Counted from the stretch's first letter, positions 42,268 to 51,597 are shown. The stretch is 64,000 nt of DNA from Halococcus salifodinae DSM 8989 (GCF_000336935.1 NZ_AOME01000076.1:72511-136510); one strand, 5' to 3'. The notes: a model not told the origin generated them from the sequence alone. Numbers and translations: made by a program.

Positions 42268-43548
42268 ATGAGCGATCAAGCAGCCGCTGGCACCACCGAA
42301 GGACAGGGGCCGGTCGAGATCGACGAGGAACTCGCCCGCCACCTCGAGAACAAGCGCGAGGAGCTGTTCGAGAAGTTCGGCATCCACGAGGAGTTCCCCG
42401 ACGAAGTGCTCGAAGAGGCCGAAACCCGCACCGAGGACGTCGCAAGCGAGATCGACGACGAACTCGACGATCGTCAGGATCTCCGCGACCTGACGACGTG
42501 GACTACCGACCCGGTCGACGCGCGGGACTTCGACGACGCACTCAGCATCGAGAAGGGTGAGCAAGAGTTCGTGCTCCACGTCCATATCGCGGACGTGACC
42601 CACTACGTCCACCCCGACAGTGAGATGTGGACCGAGGCGGTCGAGCGGGCGAACACCGTCTACCTCCCGGATCACACCGTCCACATGCTGCCCGCGACGC
42701 TCGCCGAGACGGTGTGTTCGCTCGTGCCCGACGAGGATCGCCTCGCCCACACCGTCGAGATGCATCTCGACCGCGAGACCCTCTCCTTCGAGTCGATCGA
42801 CATCTACAAATCGGTGATCCGGAGCGACGAGCGGCTGACCTACACCCAGGCCGAACGCCGGCTCGACGATCCCGAGAGCGCACTCCACGAGGAGAGTTCC
42901 TTAGTGTTCGAACTCGCCGACCGGCTCCACGAGCAGCGCAAGGAGGACGGTTCCTTAGTATTGAACCCGCGCCGCGATCGCGCCCACACCATCATTGAGG
43001 AGTGCATGCTGAAAGCGAACAAGGCCGTGACCCACGAGCTGATGTGGAATCAAGGGGTCGAGGCGATGTACCGCGTCCACCCCCAGCCATCGCCCGACCA
43101 GTGGGACGACGCGCTGCAGGAGATCCAAGAACTCGACGGCGTGTCGATCCCCGGTGACGCATGGGGCGACGACCCCCGGATCGCGGTGAACGCCACCCTG
43201 GAGGAGGCCCCTGAGCGCCAGCTCGGCAAGATCCAGTACGCCGTGATGAAGGTGATGCCGCGCGCCCGCTACATGAACGACCCCTTCGGCGGGCACCACG
43301 CGCTCAACTTCGACATCTATGGGCATTTCACCAGCCCGATCCGCCGGCTCTCCGATCTGGTGAACCACTGGATCGTCCACGCGAACGACGTGCCCGAGAA
43401 CCTGCTGCAACTGTGTGATCACGCCTCCGATCAACAACAGGCCGGCGAGAAGTGCGAACGCGAGTACAAGCAGTTCCTAGAGGAGGTCGGGCTGGATGCG
43501 GATGCGGTGAACAACCGTGGGATCGAGATCGTGGAAAAGGACCAATGA
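42268..43548 (+). CDS. rnr: RNB-domain ribonuclease (RNase R-like)
   Basis: The 426-residue protein is the catalytic RNB core of RNase II/R without obvious cold-shock or S1 domains, the short form found in haloarchaea. The metal-binding motif TDPVDARDFDDALSIE (four aspartates) is intact, followed by VHIADVTHYV, YLPDHTVHMLPATL and the conserved C-terminal block FDIYGHFTSPIRRLSDLVNHW. It degrades RNA 3' to 5'; short-form substrate range is unknown. A CTAATTG box about 27 nt upstream supports the ATG at 42268. Confidence 0.95.
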   Translation: MSDQAAAGTTEGQGPVEIDEELARHLENKREELFEKFGIHEEFPDEVLEEAETRTEDVASEIDDELDDRQDLRDLTTWTTDPVDARDFDDALSIEKGEQEFVLHVHIADVTHYVHPDSEMWTEAVERANTVYLPDHTVHMLPATLAETVCSLVPDEDRLAHTVEMHLDRETLSFESIDIYKSVIRSDERLTYTQAERRLDDPESALHEESSLVFELADRLHEQRKEDGSLVLNPRRDRAHTIIEECMLKANKAVTHELMWNQGVEAMYRVHPQPSPDQWDDALQEIQELDGVSIPGDAWGDDPRIAVNATLEEAPERQLGKIQYAVMKVMPRARYMNDPFGGHHALNFDIYGHFTSPIRRLSDLVNHWIVHANDVPENLLQLCDHASDQQQAGEKCEREYKQFLEEVGLDADAVNNRGIEIVEKDQ

Positions 43549-43582
43549 ATTAGATAGTCTAAACTCGTTGAATCTTGTTTTG

Positions 43583-44212
43583 TTAAGCCTGACTGAGTTC
43601 TTGCTCGGTCATATCCACCGAAGGCTCACCACCAGCACAATTTTGACAATAATTATTGCTACCTTCATCCCTCGTGGCTATCGGCACTCCAAAAAGGACA
43701 AATTGTTCCCGATAGGTTCGAGCGATGCCCTTGTCGATACTATCATAGCACACGTTGCAGGGTTCTTCGACATTTCGAATGATTGCCTCTCCGGTCGAAC
43801 GATTCCATCCTACCGTGGTAACTGGGTGTTTTATGCTGATTCGTTCTCGAACAGGTGGAAGAAGAATTGCACCAATAGCGATGAAGATCACGCCTTGTAT
43901 GAACGATATGACCAATCCTACGATTCCAGCTCCGCTGAAAAGCGTGCCTAGTCCTCCCAAAACAAATAATACACCGAATATCCACGCGAGAGATTTTAAC
44001 CCATACCGGAACAGTTTTTCTATATCGACCTCTGTCGATTGATCAATATCTCCAAGTCCAGAAGACAAACTGCTTTCACTATCTTCGATAGATGACGTTT
44101 GACTCACCTCCTGATTTCTCACTCCGCAGTGAGGACACAGTTCCGCTTGTTCCTTAATTGCCTCTCCGCACGACGCACAGAAGACTTCGTCATAGCCTTT
44201 TTCTCTCGACAT
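43583..44212 (-). CDS. Zinc-ribbon membrane protein in AT-rich cassette (1)
   Basis: The 209-residue protein has an N-terminal zinc ribbon (VFCASCGEAIKEQAELCPHC), a linker rich in Ser/Asp, two hydrophobic segments (LAWIFGVLFVLGGLGTLFSG and IVGLVISFIQGVIFIAIGAI), and a C-terminal cytoplasmic-type domain with two further Cys pairs (CNVCYD, YCQNCAGG). Base and codon use are strongly AT-biased compared with neighbours. Its start overlaps the stop of gene 2 by 1 nt. Function is unknown. Confidence 0.8.
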   Translation of the reverse strand: MSREKGYDEVFCASCGEAIKEQAELCPHCGVRNQEVSQTSSIEDSESSLSSGLGDIDQSTEVDIEKLFRYGLKSLAWIFGVLFVLGGLGTLFSGAGIVGLVISFIQGVIFIAIGAILLPPVRERISIKHPVTTVGWNRSTGEAIIRNVEEPCNVCYDSIDKGIARTYREQFVLFGVPIATRDEGSNNYCQNCAGGEPSVDMTEQELSQA

Positions 44213-44703
44213 CAGTAACCTGCTACCCCAGCCCTTCTGAGTTCTTCTCTAGCATCTTTAATCATTTTTCTCGTATGAAGGGGGACGATAACGAACCCGA
44301 GAAGAATATAATTAAAGGTGAGAAAATTCAGGACGGCCAACCCAGTCTTACCGACCTTGAGGTATCCAATCGGCGTGAGAAACAACCCCCACAGCATAGT
44401 GGTTGTTATATCTTTGCTTGCCATCTTTTCCAACTCATATTGACGTCTATCTGATATTTCGATGCTACTGCCTTGTTTTTGCTTTCCTGTCTGTCTTTCG
44501 TCCGTGGTTTGTCGAACGCCGCATTCTGGACAGACTTCAGCCTGATTCTTGATAGCTGCTCCACAACTTGTACAATAGACTTCGTCAGGACCCAGTTTTG
44601 GCTTGCTGTTAGAAGTTGAAGTGGTTTCTTGAATCGATTCCTCGGGGTCTGATTCTAATTCAGTAGTTTCCTCCTGATCTGAGTCTGGTTGTTCTGATGC
44701 CAT
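44212..44703 (-). CDS. Zinc-ribbon membrane protein in AT-rich cassette (2)
   Basis: The 163-residue protein has an acidic Ser/Glu/Thr-rich N-terminus, then a zinc ribbon (VYCTSCGAAIKNQAEVCPEC) nearly parallel to that of the next gene. Two hydrophobic segments follow around LTPIGYLKVGKTGLAVLNFL and ILLGFVIVPLHTRKMI, and a conserved-looking DAREELRRAGVAGY end, a layout seen in small haloarchaeal zinc-ribbon membrane proteins. It is AT-rich like its partner and first in the two-gene unit. Confidence 0.82.
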   Translation of the reverse strand: MASEQPDSDQEETTELESDPEESIQETTSTSNSKPKLGPDEVYCTSCGAAIKNQAEVCPECGVRQTTDERQTGKQKQGSSIEISDRRQYELEKMASKDITTTMLWGLFLTPIGYLKVGKTGLAVLNFLTFNYILLGFVIVPLHTRKMIKDAREELRRAGVAGY

Positions 44704-44812
44704 TGAATCGGTTGCTATTCGCTACCCATATTAATCATTTGTTAATAGATGTGGTAGTTGACAGGCGCTCTATCCTCAAAATTTAAACCATCGCGTGAAC
44801 GTGCGGCGACGA

Positions 44813-44977
44813 TTACTCGGCGATCGCTTGGACGAGCAGCGCGATGATGACCGGGATGTCGATGCCCGATGCGATCAATACCACGAGAATCGGTATCTTC
44901 CCGACGGTGCTCGCGTCGCCCCGGATCGATCGCCGTGCGTCGTTGATGCTTTCGGCGAGGTCGGTGATAGCGCCCAT
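44813..44977 (-). CDS. Small single-helix membrane protein
   Basis: The 54 residues are MGAITDLAESINDARRSIRG and a hydrophobic tail (ILVVLIASGIDIPVIIALLV) ending in QAIAE. There is no recognised family. A start at 44977 is preferred because the upstream residues are not acidic or membrane-like. It lies downstream of the OFA transporter with a 126-nt gap and may be in the same transcript. Confidence 0.55.
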   Translation of the reverse strand: MGAITDLAESINDARRSIRGDASTVGKIPILVVLIASGIDIPVIIALLVQAIAE

Positions 44978-45103
44978 GCGGCGAAAACCGGGACGAAGCG
45001 TGTTCACCGCTGGGCCGGCCAGCGCAAGCAACGGGGCCGTGCAGTCACCGTTCTATCGGCCGACGAAGCCAAAGTCGATCGGTGGTTCGTCGATCTCGGT
45101 CGT

Positions 45104-46390
45104 TCAGTCGGTCGCCGTCTCCGTGGCGCTCGGAGCACGACTCGCGTTCTGGAGCTTGCCGATCCGCCAGCGGAGGACGACCACCGTCACGAGACCCACG
45201 ACGAGCGCACCGTTCATGACGTACAGCGCGCTCGTGTAGTTCCCCGTCGATTCGAGAATTATCGAGGCGAGCTGCGGGCCGGCCACGCCGGCGACACCCC
45301 ACGCCGTGAGCGCGTAGCCGTGGATCGCGCTGACCTCCTCGGTGCCGAAGAGGTCGCTGAGGTACGCCGGCAGGCAGGCGAACCCGCCGCCGTAGCACGT
45401 GATGACGAGGAAGATGATTCCCGCGAGGAGCCAGACGCCCGTGACCTGTGGCATCACGAAGAAGGCGACGATCTGGATGGCGAAAAACGCCGCATACGTC
45501 GTCGTCCGGCCGATGTAATCCGACAGGGAGGCCCACGCGATGCGGCCGCCGCCGTTGAAGATCCCGATGTAGCCGGTGATGAACGCGGCGGTCGTTGCGC
45601 TCGCGCCGGCGATCTGCTGGAGCATCGGCGAGGCGAACGCGAGCAGCATGATCCCCGCCGAGACGTTGATGAAGACGATGAGCCACACCATCCAGAAGCG
45701 TGGCGACGTGCGTGCTTCCTTCGCGGTGAGGTTACTGATTCCCGACAGCGCGCTCCTCGCTTCCTCCTGGTTTTCCGGTGTGTCTTCCATCCCCTCAGGC
45801 AGCCACCCGTCCGGCGGCTTGGCGAGATAGCTCGATCCCGCCGCCATCAGGACGAAGTACAACGCGCCGAGGGCGAAAAAGGCCGTCGCGACGCCGTAGC
45901 CCTGGATCAGGAAGTTTCCGAGCGGACCGGTCAGCAGCGCGCCGGCCCCGAACCCCATCACTGCGAGGCCGGTAGCCATTCCGCGGCGGTCGGGGAACCA
46001 CTCGACGAGCGTCCCGATCGGTGTGATGTATCCGACTCCGATTCCCATCCCGCCGACGACCCCGAACGTAGCGAGAAAGAGCGGGAGGCTTCCGAGGAGG
46101 ACACTCACGCCGGAGCCGACCATCCCGAGGCCGTACAGGACGGCCGCAGCCAGCCCGGATCGCCGTGGGCCGTACTTCTCGACGTAACTCCCCAGGAAGG
46201 CGGCCGTGATGCCGAGCACGAAGATAGCGATCGAAAAGGCGGTCGTCACGCTCCCCGTGCTCCAGCCCAGCGTCTCGTTTAACGGTATCTGGTAGATACT
46301 GTACGCGTAAATGCTACCGATCGACAGGTGGATCGCGACGGCCGACGCCGCGATCACCCATCGGTTCTTGTCCGTGCCCGTGGCTGACAT
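45104..46390 (-). CDS. OFA-family MFS transporter (oxalate/formate antiporter-like)
   Basis: The 428-residue, 12-helix protein begins with the OFA hallmark RWVIAASAVAIHLSIGSIYA, then YEKYGPRRSGLAAA-type loop (VEKYGPRRSGL), GMGIGVGYITPIGTLVEWFP, DRRGMATGLAVMGFGAGALL, and in the second half FNGGGRIAWASLSDYIGRT and HGYALTAWGVAGVAGPQL. OFA members exchange oxalate/formate or transport monocarboxylates; the actual substrate is unknown. An AT-rich TTATTAA box (about 46413-46420) lies upstream. Confidence 0.92.
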   Translation of the reverse strand: MSATGTDKNRWVIAASAVAIHLSIGSIYAYSIYQIPLNETLGWSTGSVTTAFSIAIFVLGITAAFLGSYVEKYGPRRSGLAAAVLYGLGMVGSGVSVLLGSLPLFLATFGVVGGMGIGVGYITPIGTLVEWFPDRRGMATGLAVMGFGAGALLTGPLGNFLIQGYGVATAFFALGALYFVLMAAGSSYLAKPPDGWLPEGMEDTPENQEEARSALSGISNLTAKEARTSPRFWMVWLIVFINVSAGIMLLAFASPMLQQIAGASATTAAFITGYIGIFNGGGRIAWASLSDYIGRTTTYAAFFAIQIVAFFVMPQVTGVWLLAGIIFLVITCYGGGFACLPAYLSDLFGTEEVSAIHGYALTAWGVAGVAGPQLASIILESTGNYTSALYVMNGALVVGLVTVVVLRWRIGKLQNASRAPSATETATD

Positions 46391-46570
46391 CCTCTAACAG
46401 CACGTTCTATCGTTAATAACAAGTTTTGGTTGCTGAAACGGTTGCCGATTCTCGGGCACAGAGAGACAAATTTCCCTTGACACGAACTGTTCCCAGTTCT
46501 GTGGCCAAAACGAGTGTCGCATCGAATCAGTTTCGAAGTGCAGCTCCGCGGTCCGAACGCGCCACGCCGA

Positions 46571-47320
46571 TCACTCGCTCATCGAGGCGGGGACGGTCGG
46601 GACGACCGGCATTCGCGACGTGGCGAGATAGGCTCCCTTCCGGAACGCACCTTTCGTGTACTGACGTGCGCTGCGGTGGATCGGCGTTCGCTTGCCCTTG
46701 ATCTCGGTCGCGCCCGCACGCATCGCCTCGACGACCGCCTCGCCGTCGATGGCCTCGGAGCGAAGCGACGCGGCGTCGAGATCGATCCGGATCTCGGTGT
46801 AGGCCCGGCCGACGTTCGGGAGGGTGTGAGCGTCGCTCGCGCCGACTTTCGGGTACTCGTGCGCCGTCGCGAACGCCCGTGCCCGACGGTTCCGGTAGCC
46901 CGTGAACACCATCGAGTTGTAGGCTTCGATCGCATCACAGTCGGTGAGATAGCGTTTCCTGACGCCGTGACGGCTCCGCTGGAAGGGGTGGGGAACGACC
47001 GCGACGCCGCCGAGGTCGCGCACCCGCTCGACCGTTTCAGTGAGCGATCGCCCCCGTTCCGGGCGGGTTTCGACCCCGATGGCGAGCAGGTGGCCGTGGC
47101 TGGTCGAGACCTCGACGCCCGGGATCCCGAGCAGCCCGTACTCGGGCGCGAGCTCGGCCGCTCGGAGCGACTCCTCGATCGCGTCGTGGTCGGTGACGAC
47201 GATCCCGTCGAGTTCGAGATCGGCCACGTGTTCGAGGAGGAGTTCGACCGGCTCCCGGCCGTCGTACGAGCCCTCCGAATGGACGTGCGGATCGATGGCG
47301 ACCGTGGCCGTCTGACTCAT
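46571..47320 (-). CDS. PHP-domain metal-dependent phosphoesterase-like protein
   Basis: The 249-residue protein has the PHP motifs: IDPHVHSEGSYDGREPVELL (HxH), VVTDHDAI, GVEVSTSHGHLLAIG, VVPHPFQRSR and VGASDAHTLPNVGRAY. These supply the trinuclear metal ligands of the histidinol-phosphatase-like/PHP family. The substrate is unknown; possibilities include nucleotide or RNA ends. A GCTTATTACCG box about 27 nt upstream supports a leaderless start at 47320. Confidence 0.92.
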   Translation of the reverse strand: MSQTATVAIDPHVHSEGSYDGREPVELLLEHVADLELDGIVVTDHDAIEESLRAAELAPEYGLLGIPGVEVSTSHGHLLAIGVETRPERGRSLTETVERVRDLGGVAVVPHPFQRSRHGVRKRYLTDCDAIEAYNSMVFTGYRNRRARAFATAHEYPKVGASDAHTLPNVGRAYTEIRIDLDAASLRSEAIDGEAVVEAMRAGATEIKGKRTPIHRSARQYTKGAFRKGAYLATSRMPVVPTVPASMSE

Positions 47321-47502
47321 TCGTCAATCATATCTCCCGGATCGGTAATAAGCGCTCCCTCCGAGTGAGTGTGAGCGGCGGCTGTGCGGTGGCGAGTGGT
47401 CGTATCGTAATTCGACTTCGATGATCGTGGCTGTGAGCCGCCAGAGCCGTCTGCTGTTGAGGGAGTACATCGGAATCGCTCGAACGATACCGAGCCCACG
47501 AC

Positions 47503-47554
47503 GGACTCGCCGGGACCGAGCAAACGCGAAGCGTTTGCGAGGGTCGGCGAGTCC
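47503..47554. repeat. Partial tRNA-Ala 3'-end copy inside an inverted repeat
   Basis: GGACTCGCCGGGA at 47503-47515 repeats the 3' end of the tRNA-Ala gene (47586-47598) in the same orientation. It pairs through GGACTCGCC (47503-47511) with GGCGAGTCC (47546-47554), enclosing a perfect inner hairpin CAAACGC-GAA-GCGTTTG (47521-47537). It is located downstream of the tRNA in its transcription direction. Confidence 0.8.
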
Positions 47555-47584
47555 ACGACTGAACGAGCGAAGCGAGTGAAGGAG

Positions 47585-47656
47585 TGGACTCGCCGGGATT
47601 CGAACCCGGGGCCTCTTCCTTGCGAAGGAAGCGATCTACCACTGATCTACGAGCCC
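47585..47656 (-). tRNA. tRNA-Ala (CGC)
   Basis: A 72-nt cloverleaf on the minus strand: acceptor GGGCTCG/CGAGTCC containing the alanine identity G3-U70 wobble, discriminator A, D-arm GATC/GATC, anticodon stem CTTCC/GGAAG with loop TTCGCAA (anticodon CGC), variable loop AGGCC, and T-arm CCGGG/CCCGG with TTCGAAT. CCA is not encoded and no intron is present. Confidence 0.97.
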
Positions 47657-47666
47657 GCATCCGCTT

Positions 47667-48284
47667 CTATCCGGGCGGTCCGCTTGTAACTTGCGTTCTG
47701 TCGCGAGGTTTGCCAACCGCCAACAGCCCCATGCGTCCAGCGAGCAGTCCGAGCAGGAAGCCGGTGAAGTGCGCGACCAGCGCGACGCCGGGCGCGCCGG
47801 TCATCACCGTCACGACGATCGCGAGCACCGCGAACAGCGCGATCTGGGCCCATCGGTTCAATCGGAGCACGTCGAGCACCGAGCCCGACACCGGATTGCC
47901 GGCGACGACGTACCCCAGCAGGGCGAAGATCGCGCCGCTCGCGCCGAGAACCCGACTCCCCGGCAGGAGCATCACCTGGGCGAGGCCCGCGAGCACGCCC
48001 GTGGTGATGAAGAAAACGTGATACCGGAACCACGTGGTCGAGCGCTCGACGATCAGTCCGATCAGCACGAGCATGATCGCGTTGCTCACGAGATGTGCGG
48101 GGCCGGCGTGAGCATAGACACTCGTCACCAGCGACCACGGTCGAAGCGGGAAGGTCGGACCGAGAACGAACAGGAACTGCGACAGGCCGAGCAAACCGAG
48201 CAGCTTGGTGGCCTCGTTGACGACGAACACGACGGCCATGATCGCGAGCGTCTGAACCGTCGGACTTCCCGCGAGGCGACCCAT
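47667..48284 (-). CDS. Rhomboid-family intramembrane serine protease
   Basis: The 205-residue protein has about six transmembrane helices. Rhomboid marks are YAHAGPAHLVSNAIMLVLIG (HxxxN in helix 2), the catalytic serine in LGASGAIFALLG (GxSG), and the catalytic histidine in LVAHFTGFLLGLLAG. The short soluble tail ends KPRDRTQVTSGPPG. It cleaves transmembrane substrates in the membrane; substrates are unknown. The stop lies 10 nt from the tRNA-Ala 5' end. Confidence 0.92.
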   Translation of the reverse strand: MGRLAGSPTVQTLAIMAVVFVVNEATKLLGLLGLSQFLFVLGPTFPLRPWSLVTSVYAHAGPAHLVSNAIMLVLIGLIVERSTTWFRYHVFFITTGVLAGLAQVMLLPGSRVLGASGAIFALLGYVVAGNPVSGSVLDVLRLNRWAQIALFAVLAIVVTVMTGAPGVALVAHFTGFLLGLLAGRMGLLAVGKPRDRTQVTSGPPG

Positions 48285-48389
48285 ACCTGTGGTTGTGTCT
48301 CGTGATAGAAAACTGCACGGGTGGTGTGGGCCGAGCGCGTGAGCGAGCTCAGTGCCGCGGCCGACAGCTGTCGAGTCGAACCGTCGCGT

Positions 48390-48698
48390 TCAGTCTTCGA
48401 GAACGATCTCGATGCTGACGTCGTTCGGCACTTGGATCCGCATGAGCTGGCGGAGTGCGCGCTCGTCGGCGTCGAGGTCGATCAGCCGCTTGTGGACCCG
48501 CATCTCCCAGTGCTCCCACGTCGCGGTCCCCTCGCCGTCGGGGGATTTCCGGATCGGCACTTCGAGCTCTTTCGTCGGCAGCGGGATCGGTCCGCTGAGA
48601 TTGACCCCCGTCTTGGTGGCGATCTCGCGGACGTCGTCGCAGATATCGTCCAAGTCCTCCGGGCTCGTGCCGGCGAGGCGGACGCGCGCCTGCTGCAT
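48390..48698 (-). CDS. rps10: Small-subunit ribosomal protein S10
   Basis: The 102-residue S10 has [40 protein letters not shown] and [20 protein letters not shown], ending with [16 protein letters not shown]. It is the last gene of the EF-1alpha unit; its ATG overlaps the EF-1alpha stop by 1 nt (TAATG). Confidence 0.98.
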   Translation of the reverse strand: MQQARVRLAGTSPEDLDDICDDVREIATKTGVNLSGPIPLPTKELEVPIRKSPDGEGTATWEHWEMRVHKRLIDLDADERALRQLMRIQVPNDVSIEIVLED

Positions 48699-49963
48699 TA
48701 TGACTCGTCGACCGAGAGGACCTTGCCAGCGGCGATGGTCTGACCCATGTCGCGGATGGCGAAGCTCCCGAGTTCGGGGATCTCGCTCGACGGCTCGATG
48801 CTCAGCGGTTTCTGCGGACGCACGGTCACGACGGCGGCGTCACCCGACTGGATGAAGTCGGGGTTCTCCTCGTCGACCTCGCCGCTGGAGGGGTCGATCT
48901 TCGAGTCGATCGACTCGATGGTGCAGGCGACCTGTGTGGTGTGTGCGTGGAAGACCGGGGTGTAGCCCGCGGTGATCACGCTCGGGTGCTGCATCACGAC
49001 GACCTGGGCCTGGAAGGTCTCAGCGACTGACGGGGGGTCCTCGGCGGGGCCACAGACGTCGCCCCGGCGGATGTCGTCCTTGCCGATGCCGCGGACGTTG
49101 AACCCGACGTTGTCACCCGGCTCGGCCTTCGGGACTTCCTCGTGGTGCATCTCGACGGTCTTGACCTCGCCGCCGACGTCGCTCGGCTGGAAGGAGACGT
49201 TGTTGCCGGTTTCGAGCGTGCCGGTCTCGACGCGCCCGACTGGTACTGTACCGATGCCCGAGATGGTGTAGACGTCCTGAATCGGAAGCCGGAGCGGGGC
49301 GTCGGTCGGCGGCTGGGGCTCCGGAAGGGTGTTGAGCGCTTCGAGAACCGTCTCGCCGTCGTACCAGGGCGTGTCGTCGCTCGCCTCGGCGATGTTGGTA
49401 CCCTCGAACGCCGAGATCGGGATGAAGCTCGCGTCCTCGGTGGCGAAGTTGACCTGACCGAGGAGCTCCTTGACCTCCTCGATGGTCTGTTTGTAGTCGC
49501 TCTCGGAGTTGTCGACGAGGTCCATCTTGTTGATCCCGACGATCAGATCCTGGATGCCCAGCGTGCGGGCGAGGAAGACGTGCTCTTGGGTCTGGGGCTG
49601 GACGCCGTCGTCCGCCGCGACCACGAGCACGGCGTGGTCGGCCTGGCTCGCGCCCGTGATCATGTTCTTCACGAAGTCACGGTGGCCAGGGGTGTCGACG
49701 ATGGTGAAGTAGTACTCGTCGGTGTCGAACTCCTGGTGGGCGATGTCGATGGTGACGCCTCGCTCTCGCTCTTCGGCGAGGTTGTCCATCACGTAGGCGA
49801 ACTCGAAGCCGCCCTTGCCCTTCTCCTCGGCTTCCTCTTTGTGCTGCTCGATGACGTGCTCGGGGACGTTGCCTGTCTCGTACAGGAGGCGTCCGACGAG
49901 CGTGCTCTTGCCGTGGTCGACGTGGCCGATAATGGCCAAGTTCTGGTGCGGTTTGTCTGCCAT
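48698..49963 (-). CDS. tuf: Translation elongation factor EF-1alpha
   Basis: This GTPase delivers aminoacyl-tRNA to the ribosome. The 421 residues show G1 [19 protein letters not shown], the switch [16 protein letters not shown]3 [21 protein letters not shown]4 NKMDLV, and domain 2/3 elements [20 protein letters not shown] and [12 protein letters not shown]. Length and start are typical. It follows the hom gene and overlaps rps10 by 1 nt. Confidence 0.98.
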   Translation of the reverse strand: MADKPHQNLAIIGHVDHGKSTLVGRLLYETGNVPEHVIEQHKEEAEEKGKGGFEFAYVMDNLAEERERGVTIDIAHQEFDTDEYYFTIVDTPGHRDFVKNMITGASQADHAVLVVAADDGVQPQTQEHVFLARTLGIQDLIVGINKMDLVDNSESDYKQTIEEVKELLGQVNFATEDASFIPISAFEGTNIAEASDDTPWYDGETVLEALNTLPEPQPPTDAPLRLPIQDVYTISGIGTVPVGRVETGTLETGNNVSFQPSDVGGEVKTVEMHHEEVPKAEPGDNVGFNVRGIGKDDIRRGDVCGPAEDPPSVAETFQAQVVVMQHPSVITAGYTPVFHAHTTQVACTIESIDSKIDPSSGEVDEENPDFIQSGDAAVVTVRPQKPLSIEPSSEIPELGSFAIRDMGQTIAAGKVLSVDES

Positions 49964-50107
49964 AGGTGTCTCACGCGCAGGGTGCGCTGTACCGGGAGCG
50001 TTCGGTAGTTCCGGTTAAAACGATTACGATACACGGCCCGAGAACGCCAGCCTCGGCCGGTTTGGGACGCCTGCCCACGGCCTCGTCGCTGCGGATGACC
50101 GACTCGT

Positions 50108-51061
50108 TCAGGGAAGTCGCCCCACGTCCCCGAGCACTGCGGTCGCGGTCGCCCGACCGCCCGCACCGCGCCCGCTCAGGTTCAACTGGCCGGCGTGGCG
50201 GGTTTCGACCTGGACGATGTTCTGGGTCCCAGTCACGGCAAGGGTCCCGTTTTCGGGCACGAGGCGGGGACCGACCCGGACCTCGGGGCCCCCGTCGCCG
50301 TCGACGACCTCGCCGACCAGCCGGACGGTGCGGCCGTCGTCGGTGGCGAGATCGAGCGCGCTCGGGGTGAGATCGGTGATGCCGGTGACGTCGGCGTCCG
50401 CGAGTGTCGTCTCGCCGTTTCCGAGGACGTTCGCGAGGATGGCACACTTGAGTGCGGCGTCGGTGCCCTCGACGTCGAAGGTGGGGTCGGCCTCCGCGAC
50501 GCCGAGGTCCTGGGCCTCCGCGAGCACGTGGTCGTATGCGAGCCCTTCGGCACTCATCCGCGAGAGGATGAAGTTCGCGGTCCCGTTGAGCACGCCCCGG
50601 ACGGCGGTCACGTTCGCCGGGCCGAGATCCGCGATCGTCGAGAGCACCGGGATCGCGCCACCGACGGCGGCCTCGAACAGGACTTCGCCCTCGCTTTCGC
50701 GCTCGGCCGCCCGGAGGTCGGCGTACCGCTCGGCGACCGGGCCCTTGTTCGCGAGCACGGCGTGGGAATCGCGATCGAGCGCGTGGCGCACGTGTGAGAA
50801 TCCAGGTTCGGCGTCGCCGAGGGTCGTCGGCGTGGCCTCGATCAGGGCGTCGTACTCCGCATCGAGCGCGCGATCGATTTCGTCGGTGCCGATGCCTCGG
50901 CCCTCGGCCTTCCGTTCGAGAGCGGTCCCGACATCGATGCCGTCGGGATCGACCGTCGCGCTCGTCGAGTCGGCGAGCGCCGTCACGCGGTGGCCGTACT
51001 CGCCAGCAAGCTCGGCGACCGCGCTCCCGACCGCGCCACAGCCGATGATCGCGAGTCTCAT
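50108..51061 (-). CDS. hom: Homoserine dehydrogenase
   Basis: This enzyme reduces aspartate semialdehyde to homoserine for threonine and methionine synthesis. The 317 residues have the N-terminal NAD(P) motif IIGCGAVGSAVAELAGEYG, NKGPVAERYADLRAAE (catalytic Lys region), AAVGGAIPVLSTI, RGVLNGTANFILSRMSAEGL and AEADPTFDVEGTDAALKCAI (catalytic Asp/Glu region). No aspartokinase domain is present. Its start overlaps the upstream ACT-domain gene by 4 nt. Confidence 0.96.
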   Translation of the reverse strand: MRLAIIGCGAVGSAVAELAGEYGHRVTALADSTSATVDPDGIDVGTALERKAEGRGIGTDEIDRALDAEYDALIEATPTTLGDAEPGFSHVRHALDRDSHAVLANKGPVAERYADLRAAERESEGEVLFEAAVGGAIPVLSTIADLGPANVTAVRGVLNGTANFILSRMSAEGLAYDHVLAEAQDLGVAEADPTFDVEGTDAALKCAILANVLGNGETTLADADVTGITDLTPSALDLATDDGRTVRLVGEVVDGDGGPEVRVGPRLVPENGTLAVTGTQNIVQVETRHAGQLNLSGRGAGGRATATAVLGDVGRLP

Positions 51062-51597
51062 CGGTCGGCCCCCACGAGCGGCTCGACGAGGAGCAGGTCC
51101 TTCTCGTCGGCGACGTCGCGAACGGTGTCGAGCGCACGGTCGCGCTCGCCGGTCTGAGTCGCCAGCCGGAGGCGGGCGCTCGCGGGTTCATCGGTGCCGT
51201 CCGGGGCCGATAGTGCGATGTCCGCTACCGAAGCGCTCGCACATTCGAGCCGCGAGAGGGTATCGGAGAGATCGGTCTCGACGAGATCGCCGACGAGCAC
51301 CACCGAGAGTTCCTCGCCGTAGCGTTCCGCGCCGGCCTGGATGACGTTCACGCCCGCCTCGCGGAGTGCGGTCACGATCGACTCGAAGCGCTCGGGCGTC
51401 GCCTCCAGATCGACCTCGACCGGGATATGACCCCGGGGAGTGAGCGAGCCCCGCTCGTGGAAGATCGAGAGGAGGTTCCCGCCGTTGTCGGCGATGGGTT
51501 CGAGCGTACGGAGGAGCTCGCCAGGCTCGTCGACGAGTTCGAGCCGCACCGTGTACGCCGAGACCGTGCCGTCGGCCGATTCGCTCACGGCGACCAC
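51058..51597 (-). CDS. ACT-domain amino-acid-binding protein
   Basis: The 179-residue protein has an N-terminal ACT domain (YTVRLELVDEPGELLRTLEP, NGGNLLSIFHERGSLTP) and a second beta/alpha half (LSVVLVGDLVETDLSDTLSR through DEKDLLLVEPLV). It overlaps hom by ATGA, so it is probably the allosteric regulatory subunit or partner of homoserine dehydrogenase; this partnership is a common archaeal arrangement and an inference here. Confidence 0.88.
   Translation of the reverse strand: MVAVSESADGTVSAYTVRLELVDEPGELLRTLEPIADNGGNLLSIFHERGSLTPRGHIPVEVDLEATPERFESIVTALREAGVNVIQAGAERYGEELSVVLVGDLVETDLSDTLSRLECASASVADIALSAPDGTDEPASARLRLATQTGERDRALDTVRDVADEKDLLLVEPLVGADR

Noticed and set aside
41275-42888. 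537-residue minus-strand frame spanning the PUA gene and the RNB ribonuclease
   Set aside because: Only the last 159 residues (PUA protein) have family motifs; the remainder is antisense to the zinc-finger protein and RNase genes.
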